A stretch of 64,000 nucleotides of DNA. Origin: Mesostigma viride (Eukaryota; Streptophyta; Mesostigmatophyceae; Mesostigmatales; Mesostigmataceae). The translations under genes and the position numbers were made by a program. Below the pieces are notes generated by a model, which was not told the DNA's origin, did not search any database, and saw nothing but the letters and a program-made list of their open reading frames with translations. Below are positions 23,413 to 33,989 of this stretch, one piece after another. Each line of letters starts with the position of its first letter. Positions within the stretch are counted from its first letter, which is position 1. The DNA is taken from NCBI GenBank assembly GCA_009746045.1, contig RPFO01001488.1, positions 1 through 64,000 on the forward strand. The letters run 5' to 3'.

Positions 23413-25330
23413 CATGGTTGGAGTATGCTAATCCTGCCATTTTGTGGGCTGAGAAGGTGGTGCAGTTTCAGGATGGGTCGGTGTGGGACGCAACTACGGT
23501 GGTAAAGGGGGGAGAAAGACCAGCCACAGTGTGCTGTTCTACCAATGAGGCTGTCAATGATGGACGAAGGGTTGCAGGTACTCCAGAAAGGGGCCCAGGA
23601 ACCTACCAAGGAGGAGAGACGTGCAGCTCTGCTTAAACATGTGTGGTCTGCCAAGCACACCCTGTCTTATTTAGCCACTTATCCAGTGGACCGCGTCTTT
23701 CTTCTGCATCTGGTGCCCAACTCACCCTTGGATGAGACCCAGGGCCACACGGTGAATGCAGTGAACCCAGCACCAGCCGTCACAGAGGAGGAGCAGAAGC
23801 TACATGATGCCTTACTGGACAGGTTTGCTTCTATCTTTGAGGACAAGATGCCTCATGCAGTATCCCCCTGAATGCCCTACTATCACTCATATGTCATCAA
23901 ACTCATGGATGGTGCCAGGCCTACCTTTGTGCCCATGTACAGGATGGGGCCAGCAGAGATGGCATGCAGAACTGAAGATCATCTTGACTGGATTGTTGGA
24001 GGCTGGGCTCATTCTCCCTGCTAACAGCCCTTTCAGCTCGGGATGTTTGTTGGTTCCCAAGCACGATGGTGGATGGAGGTTGTGCATTGATTTGAGGGGC
24101 CTGAACAAAGTCACGGTGAAGTCCAAGTACCCTTTGCCCAGGATTGATGAACTGTTGGAGAGGACAGCTGGAGCATCTTATTTCACCAAGTTTGACCTCA
24201 GGCATGCCTTCTTGGCAGATCAGGGTAGCCACTGAGGACATTCCCAAAACGGCATTCTCCACACCATGGGGTCAGTTCCAGTGGACAGTGATGCCCATGG
24301 GGGCCTCCAACAGCCCTGCTACTACTATGCAGATGTTTGTGAATGCCATCTTTGGCCACCTGACAGGAAACTCACCGCCCCAAATCTCCCCTGATCTTAG
24401 GAACCCTATAGGTTCAAGGACATTGCCCACCTTTGTGACCCTGCAAGACCTGTGTTCAGGACCTGCGTGGTGGCCTACATGGACGACATCCTGGTGCACT
24501 CAAGGACCTTCAAGGAGCATCTGGAGAACGTGGAGGAGGTTCTGAAGGTCATTCAGCAGTACCACTTGTCCGTCAAGAGGTCTAAGGTGGAGTGGGGGCA
24601 TGAGGTGGGGTTTCTGGGGTACAAGTTGAGTTCCTTGGGTATGACACCTGCTGACAGTGCTAAGATTGCTGCCATCTTGGAGTGGCCTGTGTTGCAGTCT
24701 GCAGTCTGCACATGATGTCAAGTCCTTCCTGGGTATGGTGGGGTGGTACAGGCGCTTTATCCCTGACATGGCTGCCATCTCCACCCCCTTGCTTGATTTG
24801 ATCAAGAAGGATGCTCAGTTTGAGTGGACAGATAGGTGTCAGCAGGCCTTCGACCTGCTCAAGCAGAAGCTCACTACCACTCCTGTGCTGGTAGGACCCA
24901 ATCCAGACCTGATCTGCATTACCAGGTTAGGTCAGATGCCTCTCAAGGCGCCATAGGTGCTGTGCTGATGCAAGACCATGGGTATGGGCCACAGCCAGTA
25001 GAGTACATGTCCAAGACCATGAGCTCAGCTGAGCGCAACTATCCTGTGCATGAACAGGAACTGTTGGGTCTAGTAGTGGCATGTCACAAGTGGGAGCATT
25101 TGCTGAAGGGAGCCCAGTTTTCTGTGGCTAGCAGTGCTACGGATGGGCAGGGGCAAGAGTCTATCACGTTGATGACAGCAGATCATAGGCCCTTGGTGCA
25201 CGTGTTGGAGCAGAACAGGATGAGCAATTAGAGGATGGCTGGATGGATGGAGTATCTGGGGGGGTTTCAACCTTTCTCTGTGCAGTACGTGCCAGGCTCA
25301 TGCAGAATGTGGTGCCAGATGCCCTATCCA
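23413..25330 (+). pseudogene. Chromovirus pol, reverse transcriptase and RNase H segment
   Basis: RT motifs appear in order: [51 protein letters not shown], and the catalytic [10 protein letters not shown] (YMDD at 24476-24487), then DVKSFLGMVGWYRRFIP. RNase H follows with SDASQGAIGAVL, MSSAERNYPVHEQELL and TADHRPL. In the family these copy the RNA genome and remove the template strand. At least five frame changes and a stop (near 24235, 24545, 24715, 24956, 25231) interrupt the reading, so the polyprotein cannot be made. Confidence 0.88.
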
Positions 25331-26619
25331 GAAGAAGGGACCTGATGGGAGAATTCCATGAAGATTTGGACATCTGTGCTGCTATGGTGTCAGTGGTAGA
25401 GTGTGGTGCTGTCACTAGGGCACAGGCTGCTAGTCAGCAGGCTTCCCAGCTACGTCCTCCCCCTGTAGAAGCTAGTACTAGTTCTGAGATGCTCATTGAC
25501 CAGGGCTCTGTCCCAGGGTTGACAGGCGTCCAGGGGGGGGAGCAGTCACTGCAATGCAGTTCTAAGGGGGGCTCTGTTGGTGGTCAGTCCACTCCCACGA
25601 AGCAGCCAGGTGTAGCTCCCCACACTGAGGGAGTGAGAGGGAGGCCCAGACGGTGGATACTGGAGCCAGGAATGCTGTCCAAGTCCAAGGGATTGGCAGC
25701 TGGGATCAAGGGGAAGTCACGTATGCCTGTGGCTGATGCTCTGTCAATGATCCAAGCATTTAGTCACTGGTCACATGCAGGAGGATGAGGTGCTGCAATT
25801 GCAGCCCTTAGGGCCAGACAAACAGCTGGTTTTGCCCAATCCTATGAGCATAGCCCTGCTAGATGTGATCAAGGCTTTCACCAAAACTGAGGACCTGGCT
25901 ACCAGGGCCATCCAAGAGGGCAGTTTTGGGAACAGACCTGTGGAATATTGGGAAGGGGTCCTATATGTCCACACCCAGGACGCTGATCATGTAGTGACCA
26001 GGAAGGTATACGTGCTAGAAATGGCTATTCCTACTGTGTTGCATTGTTTTCATGATGACGTGACTGCGTGCCACCCTGGGTATACCAAGCTCCTCCATGA
26101 GGTGCAGGAGAGGTTTTGGTGGCCTGGTATGTTCCGTGACATAAAAGCCTATGTGTCTACTTGTGATTCCTGCCAACGGAACAAAGTTAGGACTCAGGCT
26201 GCTCCAATCTTTCCTATGGCCATGCCCATTCCCTCGAGACCCTGGATCAGTGTGACCATGGACTTCATATGTGGTTTGCCCATGTCTGATGCTGGCAATG
26301 ACAGAATATTGGTGGTGAACTGGTGATGGACAGGCTTTCCAGAATGTGCCATCTCATCCCCTGTAATGCTCACCTGACGGCTGCCCAGTGTGTGGAGTTA
26401 TTCATGAAGGAGATCTATAGACTGCATGGTATGCCACGAGTGATCATCACAGATCAGGACCCGTTGTGGATGTCTGGGTTCTGGAAGTCCTTCTTTGACA
26501 TCCTGGATACCAAGCTAGCCTTTGGGGTGGCCTACAGGTGTGCCAGCACAGGGGCAGTGAAGAGACTGAACCGTATTGTACGGGAATGTCAAAAGCATTA
26601 CTGTACCCATGACAACAAG
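25331..26619 (+). pseudogene. Chromovirus pol, linker and integrase (5' part)
   Basis: A Ser/Gly/Gln-rich linker is followed by an integrase with an HHCC zinc site (HCFHDDVTACHPGYTKLL...CDSCQRNK) and the catalytic segments TMDFICGLP and IITDQDPLWMSGFWK. The third catalytic position, normally E in GQTERVNR, aligns to K in GAVKRLNR, so this integrase would be inactive. An extra G-to-stop change occurs near 26326. The ORF1-only LINE enters at 26620. Confidence 0.85.
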
Positions 26620-26806
26620 GGCCGGTGATGCGACGAAAATGGCTGACGGCGGTATGGCTGACGGCGGAGTTCAGATCTTTTGCGTCTGAGCCCCAAATTC
26701 GGTCAGACCACTTGCATTCGATGCGCTTTTTTGAGACGCACATGCCAGTATAATCGGTTACGGCTGAAACGCAGTATTGCCAAAGTTACGCACGTGACAA
26801 GCAGCC

Positions 26807-28159
26807 ATGACGACCCCAAAAGCAAAACGGGGTCTGGAAAAGGAGCTTGCCGGCTCCCAGCCCAACCCACTCGCCATCGTCCTGGCCCAGCCTCCTGGGC
26901 TCGCCAATCCATCGCCAGCAAACCCATCGCCAAGCGCTTCACCTGAACCCAAGAAACCATGCCACGACCACAAATGGCGACAGTGGCTACCCGATAACGA
27001 CCGCTTTTCTTTTCTGCACTGGCTGCAGCTTACCACAGCAGAATGCGCCGCAATCGTGCGTTACTTAGCACAGGAACGCAAGCTCCATGGGTGCACAGGG
27101 CCAATCCCCGACGAGAACCTGGAGAGGTTCTTTAACAGGGAAGACCACCGCCTCGTGATCCTGTGCAGCTTCTTCCAGCTACCCCTGGACCAAATCGCCA
27201 CCAACATCCGCGCCCCAGCCCAGCCTGCGCAGCCGACAGCCACATCGGCTTTCTCCCTCTGCAAGGATGACATCCGAGCAGTGCTGGAGGAGCACGTGAC
27301 CTGGCCGTTGGCCGAGAAGCTGACCTCGCTGAACACGACACTCAACACGGTGGAGGCCCGGGTCTCCAATGTTGAAACCAAGGTCGTCCACAAGCTCCAA
27401 CCCCAGTTTACGGCGCTGCACACCGCGGCACAGGCATCTGAGACGCACGCGGCACTTGTCTCTCGCCTCAACCAGGTGGAGGGCAAGTGCGGCGTGCTCA
27501 TGAAGAAGCTTGAAGCCATCACCGCCCACACCGAGGCCCTTGCCTCACAGGTCCCAAAGATAGCGGAGCAGACGGCCACCATCGCATCCCAGCCACCCCG
27601 GCTGGATGCTGGTGACCTCCCGCCGCTCTCCCATGCGGACCTGCTGCGGACCGCGACCGCCTCCACCACCGACGCCATCGCTACGAAGCTCCAGGAGCTG
27701 GAAGACCTCCGCCAGGCTCAACAACAGGAGGCCACCGACCGCGCCCGCCGCGACTGCCGGGTGGTGCTACGTCGCTTCCCCCAGAAGCCAGGTGAGACGT
27801 CAACCTCCCTTGCCGACGAGCTTAAGGACCAGCTCCTTACCCTCATGGGCCTGGTAGGTGAGGTAGAACTGCGTGGGTGCCACCGCCTTCCCCACTCACG
27901 GGACAAGGCGGCTCCCCCACCAGTCCTGCTCACCTTCCCTTCCCGTGAGGACAAGCAGCGGTTCCTCTCTCGTCGCAAGCGGTTGCACGACCTCACCTGG
28001 ACGCTGGATGACGACCTGACCCCCGCTCAGCAGCAGCAGCGACGTGACCTGTGGCCTGAATACCTCCGCCACAAGCAGGACCCCCAGAAGCCCAAGGTGT
28101 ACTGGAGGGGCGGGGACTTGATGATCAACCACAAGATGTGGACGCCCCCAGCGGGCTAG
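26807..28159 (+). CDS. LINE ORF1 protein, L1 ORF1p-like (coiled coil plus RRM-like domain)
   Basis: A 450-residue open frame. The N terminus is basic and Pro/Ala-rich. About residues 160-325 form a long heptad-rich region (LNTTLNTVEARVSNVETKV, LNQVEGKCGVLMKKLEAI, AIATKLQELEDLRQAQQQE), which fits the trimeric coiled coil of L1 ORF1p. It is followed by CRVVLRRFPQKPGET, VELRGCHRLPHSRDK, PVLLTFPSREDKQRFLSRRK and a C-terminal WRGGDLMINHKMW. This matches the RRM plus C-terminal domain seen in Transposase_22-type proteins. The family protein is an RNA chaperone that coats LINE RNA. There is no CCHC knuckle. It is the only intact TE reading frame of this size in the window. Confidence 0.85.
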   Translation: MTTPKAKRGLEKELAGSQPNPLAIVLAQPPGLANPSPANPSPSASPEPKKPCHDHKWRQWLPDNDRFSFLHWLQLTTAECAAIVRYLAQERKLHGCTGPIPDENLERFFNREDHRLVILCSFFQLPLDQIATNIRAPAQPAQPTATSAFSLCKDDIRAVLEEHVTWPLAEKLTSLNTTLNTVEARVSNVETKVVHKLQPQFTALHTAAQASETHAALVSRLNQVEGKCGVLMKKLEAITAHTEALASQVPKIAEQTATIASQPPRLDAGDLPPLSHADLLRTATASTTDAIATKLQELEDLRQAQQQEATDRARRDCRVVLRRFPQKPGETSTSLADELKDQLLTLMGLVGEVELRGCHRLPHSRDKAAPPPVLLTFPSREDKQRFLSRRKRLHDLTWTLDDDLTPAQQQQRRDLWPEYLRHKQDPQKPKVYWRGGDLMINHKMWTPPAG

Positions 28160-28499
28160 AATAGCTTGTAGCCCTAGCTTGACTTCATTGGTAGTCACTG
28201 CCGCCATGGCAGCCATGCTTAGACTGTTTGCCTAGTTGTGCCACCTTACCTAGTTACGTGCACCGCAAACGCACGGTACACAACTAGCCATAGCCCGATA
28301 GCTTAGTCCTTGTACAGCCATGCTACGTCCTGGCTTCGATCAGATTACTTGCCCACGCTCCTTGTTATGATATGCTCACACGGGTCTTATTGCACCCACA
28401 GTATGCCGGATCGTTAGCGTGTCCGTTTAGCTAGCGCGCCCGAATGCAGCTGTGGCATGCCTTTGGCATGAAGGAGACTGGGGGTCTCTGCCCTTTCTC

Positions 28500-28585
28500 C
28501 TGCATGTTGTGCACACACAGGGATTAAAAGCACTTCGGTGCTCCGTGACTCCCCAACGGGAGCACGTGTTTTAATTAATTAATTA
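28500..28585 (+). promoter_or_regulatory. LINE 3'-end paired hairpins and (TTAA)n tail
   Basis: AGCAC-TTCG-GTGCT forms a stem closed by a UUCG tetraloop in RNA. Directly after it CTCCC-CAAC-GGGAG forms a second stem, and the tail follows. The same pair is present in the copy at 11962-12313. It is a likely recognition structure for the reverse transcriptase, by analogy with stringent-type LINE 3' ends. Confidence 0.6.
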
Positions 28586-28596
28586 ATGACAACAAG

Positions 28597-29408
28597 AAGG
28601 CATGGGACAGGAAGCTTCCTTTCATTGAGTTTGCAATCAACAACTCACCCCTGGCCCCCCACAACATGTCTCCTTTTGTCATCTGTCATGGCCAATGCCC
28701 ACTGACACCGTTTGACCTTGAGTTGCCTGACATGCAGGGATGCTGAGGGCCACTTCAGGAAACGTCTAGCCTCTCTACAACAACTGATAGCATCCTTTCA
28801 GGAAGCTCATAGCATGGTAGCTTCTCAGATGCTGCATGCTCAAAACAAGTACTTGGATCATGCTTGGCAACAGGTGTTGGCTACTCACACTTTTGTAGCC
28901 CCTGGTGACTTGTTGTGGAGGCTAACCGTGTGCTACCTGAAAAGGAGCAATGCAGGAAGCTTCAGCCCTTGTGGCTGGGACCCTTCCCCGTCCTGGAGAC
29001 CTTTCATTATGGGACGGTAGTGCAAGTCCAGGTGCCTTCACACTGGAGGTTAAAGAACAATGTGTTCCACTTGGCTCAGCTCAAGCTGTACAAACGTAAC
29101 ACCTTGCAGGGTCGTCTTTCTGCTTCCTTATACCCTTTGAGCTGGATTCTGAGGGGGAGAAGATTTATGAAGTGGAGCAGTTGCTAGCTCACAGAGTTAA
29201 GGGCAAGGTTAGGACCAGGCAACTCCAATTCAAGGTGCACTGGAAGGGAGAGTTGGAGTCTACTGCCACATGGTTGTGGTTGTCTGACTTGACTCACTGT
29301 CATACAGTAGTTCAGGCCTACTGCCAACAGCATGGCCTCACTATTCCTACTAATCGGTATAATGATTTGGTGATGTCCACTGCTTCCCTTCATGCATCTC
29401 ATGACTAA
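28597..29408 (+). pseudogene. Chromovirus pol, integrase C-terminal part and chromodomain
   Basis: Resumes after the LINE with LPFIEFAINNSPLAPHNMSP (the integrase core end), then, after frameshifts near 28740 and 28920, the GPF/Y-type region (WLGPFPVLETFHYGTVV, HLAQLKLYK). A chromodomain follows at about 29162-29330 with YEVEQLLAHRVKG, LQFKVHWKGE and ATWLWLSDL. In chromoviruses this module directs integration toward marked chromatin. One of the usual aromatic-cage positions appears changed (WLWLSDL where WEPEENL-like is usual). Confidence 0.83.
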
Positions 29409-29426
29409 TGGATGGTTTCCTGATGC

Positions 29427-30598
29427 ATGCTGTGGTGGTTCCAGATGGAGGAGGAGGCCTTTGACACCTGGCTGGGGGTTGACCTCAGGATGGAAGAGGG
29501 TGTTGTGGGGATGCATCCAGAGACGTCCAACCTTCTGGCACAGGTGGAGTCCTTGTTTGACAGTATTGTCAGACGTGACCTGAGGCGGGGTCAGCAGATG
29601 GATGCTATCAATGGGCTTCTCCATGGGATGATTTCCAAGCAGGATAAGCTGTAGTATGAGGTCCTGCAAGAGATGTCCTTGTCTCAGTCACAGGGTGGGG
29701 GTTACACCAGCATGACTCTCAGCTCCAACCTCACTCCCATTGTGCAGATCCCTCGTCATGTGGTACCTGTCAAGAATGTGGTGGCCTATGTGGATCACAG
29801 GAAGTGCACGGGACCCTGTGACCATTGTGATACCTTGTCCAAGGCCATAACTGCTCTCAAAAAGGAGGGAGAGATAGGCTCTGAGGACTTTGTGGAGGAG
29901 GTCTTATCCCAGCTGCACCCTCTCCTGTATGAGATTGGCTCTCCTTTTGTGGCTCATCTGCTGCACAGGATGTTTGCTTTGGAGCCCACTCCTGAGCTTG
30001 ACAGGAGGCCTGCTGAGGGACAGGACCTGATGGCAGCCTTGCCTGAGGCTTTGAACTTAGGAGGCTTTCAGCCAGTTCCAACCAGTGGGCAAGTGGAAAG
30101 CCTCTTATCTGGAGCTGCTGGAGCTGTCTATTCAGCAGGGCGACTTTGACTTGGCTCCTTCTCAGTCCTGCTCTGTCAGAGGATGTTTCCCCTTGGAGAC
30201 CTCCAACCTGTTCTGCCACTTGGGAATGCCCAGGTTTACTGTGGAGCTCAAGACTCGTCTGACGCCCTTAAGGGTTCTGGTACCCCTGCCAGGTGCTAGG
30301 TGGCCTGTGGTCAAGGCCTTTCTGCAGTTCTGGTGGGCGTACAGGTCGTGGGTGAGCAGGCACAAGACATCCTCTCAGTGGGTCTTGGACCCTGAGTGTC
30401 AGTCTGTGGTCACTCTTTCTTACCCATGCAGGGTCCTGCAGCCGCTATGCTGCCCAGATGGTGAAGGGAGCTGCTGAGACTTGTATGGTGGTGCAGGTCA
30501 GCAAGAACTGGTCTGAGCTAGCTCACATGGTGGAGCAGTTCCCAGTCTTTGGGCCCAAGGGCAGGGATGGCCAGAATGGGGGATGGTACAGCCTGTGA
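29427..30598 (+). pseudogene. Extra ORF downstream of chromovirus pol, unknown function
   Basis: One reading frame runs from 29427 to 30149 with a single in-frame TAG at 29652-29654. It then shifts by one base to a frame ending near 30477, and a last segment ends at the TGA near 30596-30598. Visible features are EEAFDTWLGVDLRMEEGVV, a small Cys-rich patch (CTGPCDHC, about 29817) and helical segments rich in Leu. There is no signal peptide or transmembrane span, so it is not an obvious envelope gene. The position between the chromodomain and the PPT, and the length of consistent coding, argue that it belonged to the element. Confidence 0.55.
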
Positions 30599-30970
30599 GA
30601 AGATGGGCTTGGAAGAAGGTTTGGGATAAGGTGGAAGCAAGGAAGGGTTTTGGACTGTGGTGTGAGGGGGGGATTCCAGGATGGATGATGGGGGAGGCTC
30701 CAGTCCAGTTTTGATGTTCCAGTCCAGAGCTCCAGTTCCAGGATGCTGAAGAGTTGCCTTTCAGTGTTGCTGTGTTTGATGGTTTCCAGAGGTAGACTAA
30801 GGTGTGATTATTCTCTTCTGAGGACTTGAGACTAGATGTTTATGAGATAGGAGGCCCTGGTTACAGGGATGTAAAAACCCATCTGCTTTTCCCAAGAGAT
30901 GGTGGATTTCTGTTAAGTGTTACTTCTCCTCAACGGATCAGTAGTGGTTTGTGGAACTGGGGGTTCCAAT

Positions 30971-30985
30971 CTTGAGGGGGAGATA
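30971..30985 (+). promoter_or_regulatory. Chromovirus polypurine tract
   Basis: CTTGAGGGGGAGATA lies directly before the 3' LTR start (TGTAAC at 30986), the position and base bias of the plus-strand primer. Confidence 0.75.
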
Positions 30986-31706
30986 TGTAACAAGCAAAAA
31001 TGATTTGTTGTTACATCCTTTGTTTTGTGAACGTTTGGCGTTTAGTTGAGGACTTTGGATCAGTGTTGAGAAAGTTATGAGATTTCTAAGACGGTGGTAC
31101 TTGGGACTTGGACTGTGTCAACTGACTGTCAGGAGCCCTCATTGGTCGTGGCCTGATCCACGTGGGGTTATAGTTCGTTGGTCAGTACTACCAAGTCTTA
31201 AATGATCCTTTGGGACTTTAGTGCTTACTACAGATCTGGGATCTCACGAAGAGATTCTGCCAGGCTAGTTGTGGTGTTGTTCTGTTTTGTGTGACTAGGA
31301 TGGATACGAAGATCTTGTTGAGAATTCCATGATTCTGATTGGTTCCCTTCAGGCTAAGGTTGCGGCTAGCTCGACGATCACGTCGATATCATGGACGTAG
31401 GGTTGCCATTGTCACTACGTTGGTTTTGATCCATCATGCATGGTATAATAAAGCTCGTCTTTGTACGTTGTCCATTCGTAAAGCTCTTTGGTACTAGACT
31501 ACTTGCAGTTCCACAGAAGGCGTCTAGGGCACACGCTTGTCGTTGTGTCTACAAGGGGTTGTGGTTCCTTTAATCACGTCGCTGTGGAATCTTCACCTCA
31601 ACGTTGCCTGGATACTTGAAGTTCTGTGACCCAAGAAAGCAACCCAGGTAAAAGATCTTTCGTATTGGACTAAGGACGATGTTGATGATCATTTTTAGTC
31701 GTTACA
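30986..31706 (+). repeat. Chromovirus 3' LTR
   Basis: 721 bp, partner of 9978-10698, followed by the GCTAC target duplication at 31707-31711. Confidence 0.95.
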
Positions 31707-31800
31707 GCTACGAAGTAGTATCATTTACTCATCGTCTTTAAGATTCGCTCAGTTTCTCTGCATTTCGCGAGCTATCTTTTTCTATGTACTCTGCCTGAAA

Positions 31801-31849
31801 GCACGTCGCCATGGCCAGCTCCGGTAGGGGTGCGCGCCCCGTGCACCAC
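31801..31849. repeat. Repeat shared with the interior of the hAT-like element
   Basis: GCACGTCGCCATGGCCA followed by CTCCG and GTGCGCGC...GTGCACCAC matches 13940-13987 inside the hAT-like element. It is probably a fragment of the same or a related transposon. Confidence 0.5.
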
Positions 31850-32226
31850 TTTTTCACGGTACGGACGGGTACCATGAATTTTTCGGCGCCAAAAATATTC
31901 GCGCCGGGACCGTCCCCTTAATTAATAGACACGTGACTGCGTCACGTGAGCATAGTACGTCCTCAGTGGGAGGGGAACATGGGATGGAATGGATGGTGGA
32001 AGCTATCTAGGTCCTAGTTACAGGGTTGTGGGCACCGCGGCCCGAATCGCTATGAATGCCATACGCGGTTACATGCGGAGCCCCTGCAGACTTGGGGGTG
32101 GTCTCCTTCATCACTACTTGCCATCTATCCTTGCGTACCATCTGCCTCCATATTACAGACAAACCAGAAGGCTGCCCGGGTGTGAGCCCATCACGTCTAG
32201 TGTAGCACATGTCCATGCCGAGTCTA

Positions 32227-33375
32227 TCACGAAAAGTCCACGGGTGGCGGCCCTGCCCGGCGCGCGCGGCCTGGGGCACGCCAGGTGAGGACATACCGCC
32301 CAAGCTGTGCGGGCTTGGTGCCAGCTACTAGTCTATCTGATGTGTCTACCTGATCTGTGCGGGCCAGGTGCCCGGCTAGGCCCAGGCGCCTGTGCCTAAT
32401 AATGTGGGAAACATAGGGCAAATCAGCGTACAAATCCTCATTACTAATGTGCAAACCAAAGGGGCCTTTGCGCAGCATCTTGGTGACGTTGCCGCCGAGT
32501 CGTTGCTCCAGCTCCTGCGTCAGTGTCCAGGTCTCGGCGCCGTAGGTCAGGATCGTCAGAATGACGACCTTGAAGAGGTCACGCTTGACGACCCGGGGTA
32601 GGGCGGGGTTGCTCCACCAGCGGCGGTGGTCATGGAGTTGCGCCCACGGCATGCCGATCCGTGTCGTCAGGTCGTCCTCGCAGTCGGGAAGCCAACTGCT
32701 GAGCAGCTTGAAGCGGCCTGAAGTAGGGTAGTTGACCTCGGTGTCGTCTAAGAGGCGGAGTGTGGGTGGGGGCCCTGCCATGCCGAGGGCCAGGGCCTCC
32801 GTTTTGGGGCTGATTTCTAGACCAACCGCCCGAGCCTCGAGCGCCAGGCAGTCCAGCCAAAGTTGGGCAGACTCCGGCTTCTCGATGAGCGTGATCAGTC
32901 GTCGGTATAAATGAGGTCAGCTAGTAAATTCTGCTTGTTAGTTGGCCCCCCTTCTCCAAGCTCATTCGTGATCGCTAGGCCAGGGGCACGGCCTGCAATG
33001 CTAGCAAAGCGAGCACGTGCCTGGCGCATAACATAATCCACTACAATAATAAACAGGTACGTACGGCGACAGGATGCAACCCTGGGCCAGACGCCGGTCT
33101 GCAGTGGGCATGGCGCGGCGTAAAGCCGTGTTGAGTGCACACCGATGTGGTCGACCCCGGCCTCATACAGCGTGCGGATGACGGTAATCAGGGGAGTGTG
33201 GACGCGAGCGCGTGCAAGTACAGCCCATAGAGCGTCCCATCGAGGACAGAATCAAAAGCCTTTCGATATGAAGTCGACGAAGATCAGGATGGCGGGAAAC
33301 TCACCAGGTTGCAGGAGAACGATTTCCTCGAAGAGGCGACGCGCGACGAAGACGGCATGCTTATATTTACTTATA
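32227..33375 (-). pseudogene. LINE reverse-transcriptase fragment (ORF2)
   Basis: On the minus strand, RT blocks occur in order: KHAVFVARRLFEEI, FVDFISKGFDSV (cf. D-x-AFD), AQGCILSPY with LFIIVVDYVM, the catalytic LIYTDD (about 32895-32915), GLEISPKTEALAL, LTYGAETWTLT and RRLGLAGHLART. This is the fingers-palm-thumb and post-RT part of a non-LTR retrotransposon ORF2. A 4-bp duplication (GTAC) breaks the SPYLF block, and another frameshift follows TDD. The 5' endonuclease and the 3' end are not identifiable. It could belong to the same LINE family that mobilised the ORF1-only element, but nothing proves it. Confidence 0.85.
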
Positions 33376-33985
33376 TTTGTAACTTTTGTGTAATTATTTT
33401 TCTAATGAGATTAGCATAGTACTCCGTGGCATGCCCATGCGCATGACACGCAAGTACTTACTTACGGCAGGCCTTCACGGTGCATGTTCACGCACTTACT
33501 TACACATGGCCGGGTCCCCTTGCCCCGTCGCAAACCACATGGCACTCTTGCACGCGCCCCGCACTGACGCGGCGCGACTCAGACCTATGTGATGCACAAC
33601 TGCTTGAGGATGCAGGGCTCCTGGGACTGTCTGTACTCCGCACCCGCATGATAGACAAGGAGAAATGGGCTGCTGTCTGCGATAAGCAACTGCCTGAGGG
33701 GCATGCTCCTGTTTTATCCCCAAGGGCCCCGCAGCCCAGTGCTAGCCAGGGTAGAAGTCCGCAGGTGGAGGTTATTGCCCCTGAGGATAGCCGCTACACT
33801 ACCGCCTCGTCTGCCATTACATTAGAGGACAGCTCAGATGAGGATTATATCCCCCTCTAGTCACTAAATGCATGGTTGAGGCATGATGCAGACGATATTT
33901 GTAATTTCCGTGTAATTATATTTCTAATGAGATTGGCATAGTACTCCGTGGCATACCCATGCGCATGACACACAAGTACTTACTT
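33366..33985. repeat. About 90-bp direct repeats flanking a short acidic-tailed frame
   Basis: 33390-33475 and 33908-33985 share TTTCTAATGAGATTRGCATAG, TACTCCGTGGCATRCCCATG and CAAGTACTTACTTA. Between them a plus-strand frame ends in LEDSSDEDYIPL and a stop at 33860. The arrangement suggests the 3' end of a transposable element that has been duplicated. A related tail is seen at 43569-43680. Confidence 0.5.
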
Positions 33986-33989
33986 AATT

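Larger units (their letters stand above)
26620..28585 (+). mobile_element. Short LINE containing only ORF1 (HAL1-like), with (TTAA)n tail
   Basis: ATGACAACAAG is duplicated on both sides (26609-26619 and 28586-28596), an 11-bp target duplication of the size made by target-primed reverse transcription. Inside are about 187 bp of 5' leader, a complete 450-codon ORF1, about 425 bp of 3' UTR with two conserved hairpins, and a TTAATTAATTAATTAA tail. There is no ORF2 or RT sequence at all. The arrangement parallels mammalian HAL1 (half-L1) elements, which depend on RT supplied in trans. ORF1 is intact, so this looks recent. Confidence 0.85.
9978..31706 (+). mobile_element. Ty3/gypsy chromovirus, full span with four nested insertions
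   Basis: Two 721-bp LTRs (TGTAAC...GTTACA) flank the element, and GCTAC is duplicated outside it (9973-9977 and 31707-31711). Inside, on the plus strand, are a tRNA-iMet-like PBS, gag with a CCHC knuckle, protease, RT with YMDD, RNase H, integrase with HHCC and DDE, a chromodomain, an extra ORF and a PPT. Gene order and chromodomain place it in the chromovirus lineage of Metaviridae. About 12.2 kb is later inserted DNA: 11962-12313, 12523-14267, 15237-23407 and 26620-28585. Removing these leaves roughly 9.5 kb. The coding sequence is broken by stops and frameshifts, so this copy is non-autonomous or dead. The LTRs differ by a few substitutions and small indels. Confidence 0.93.
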
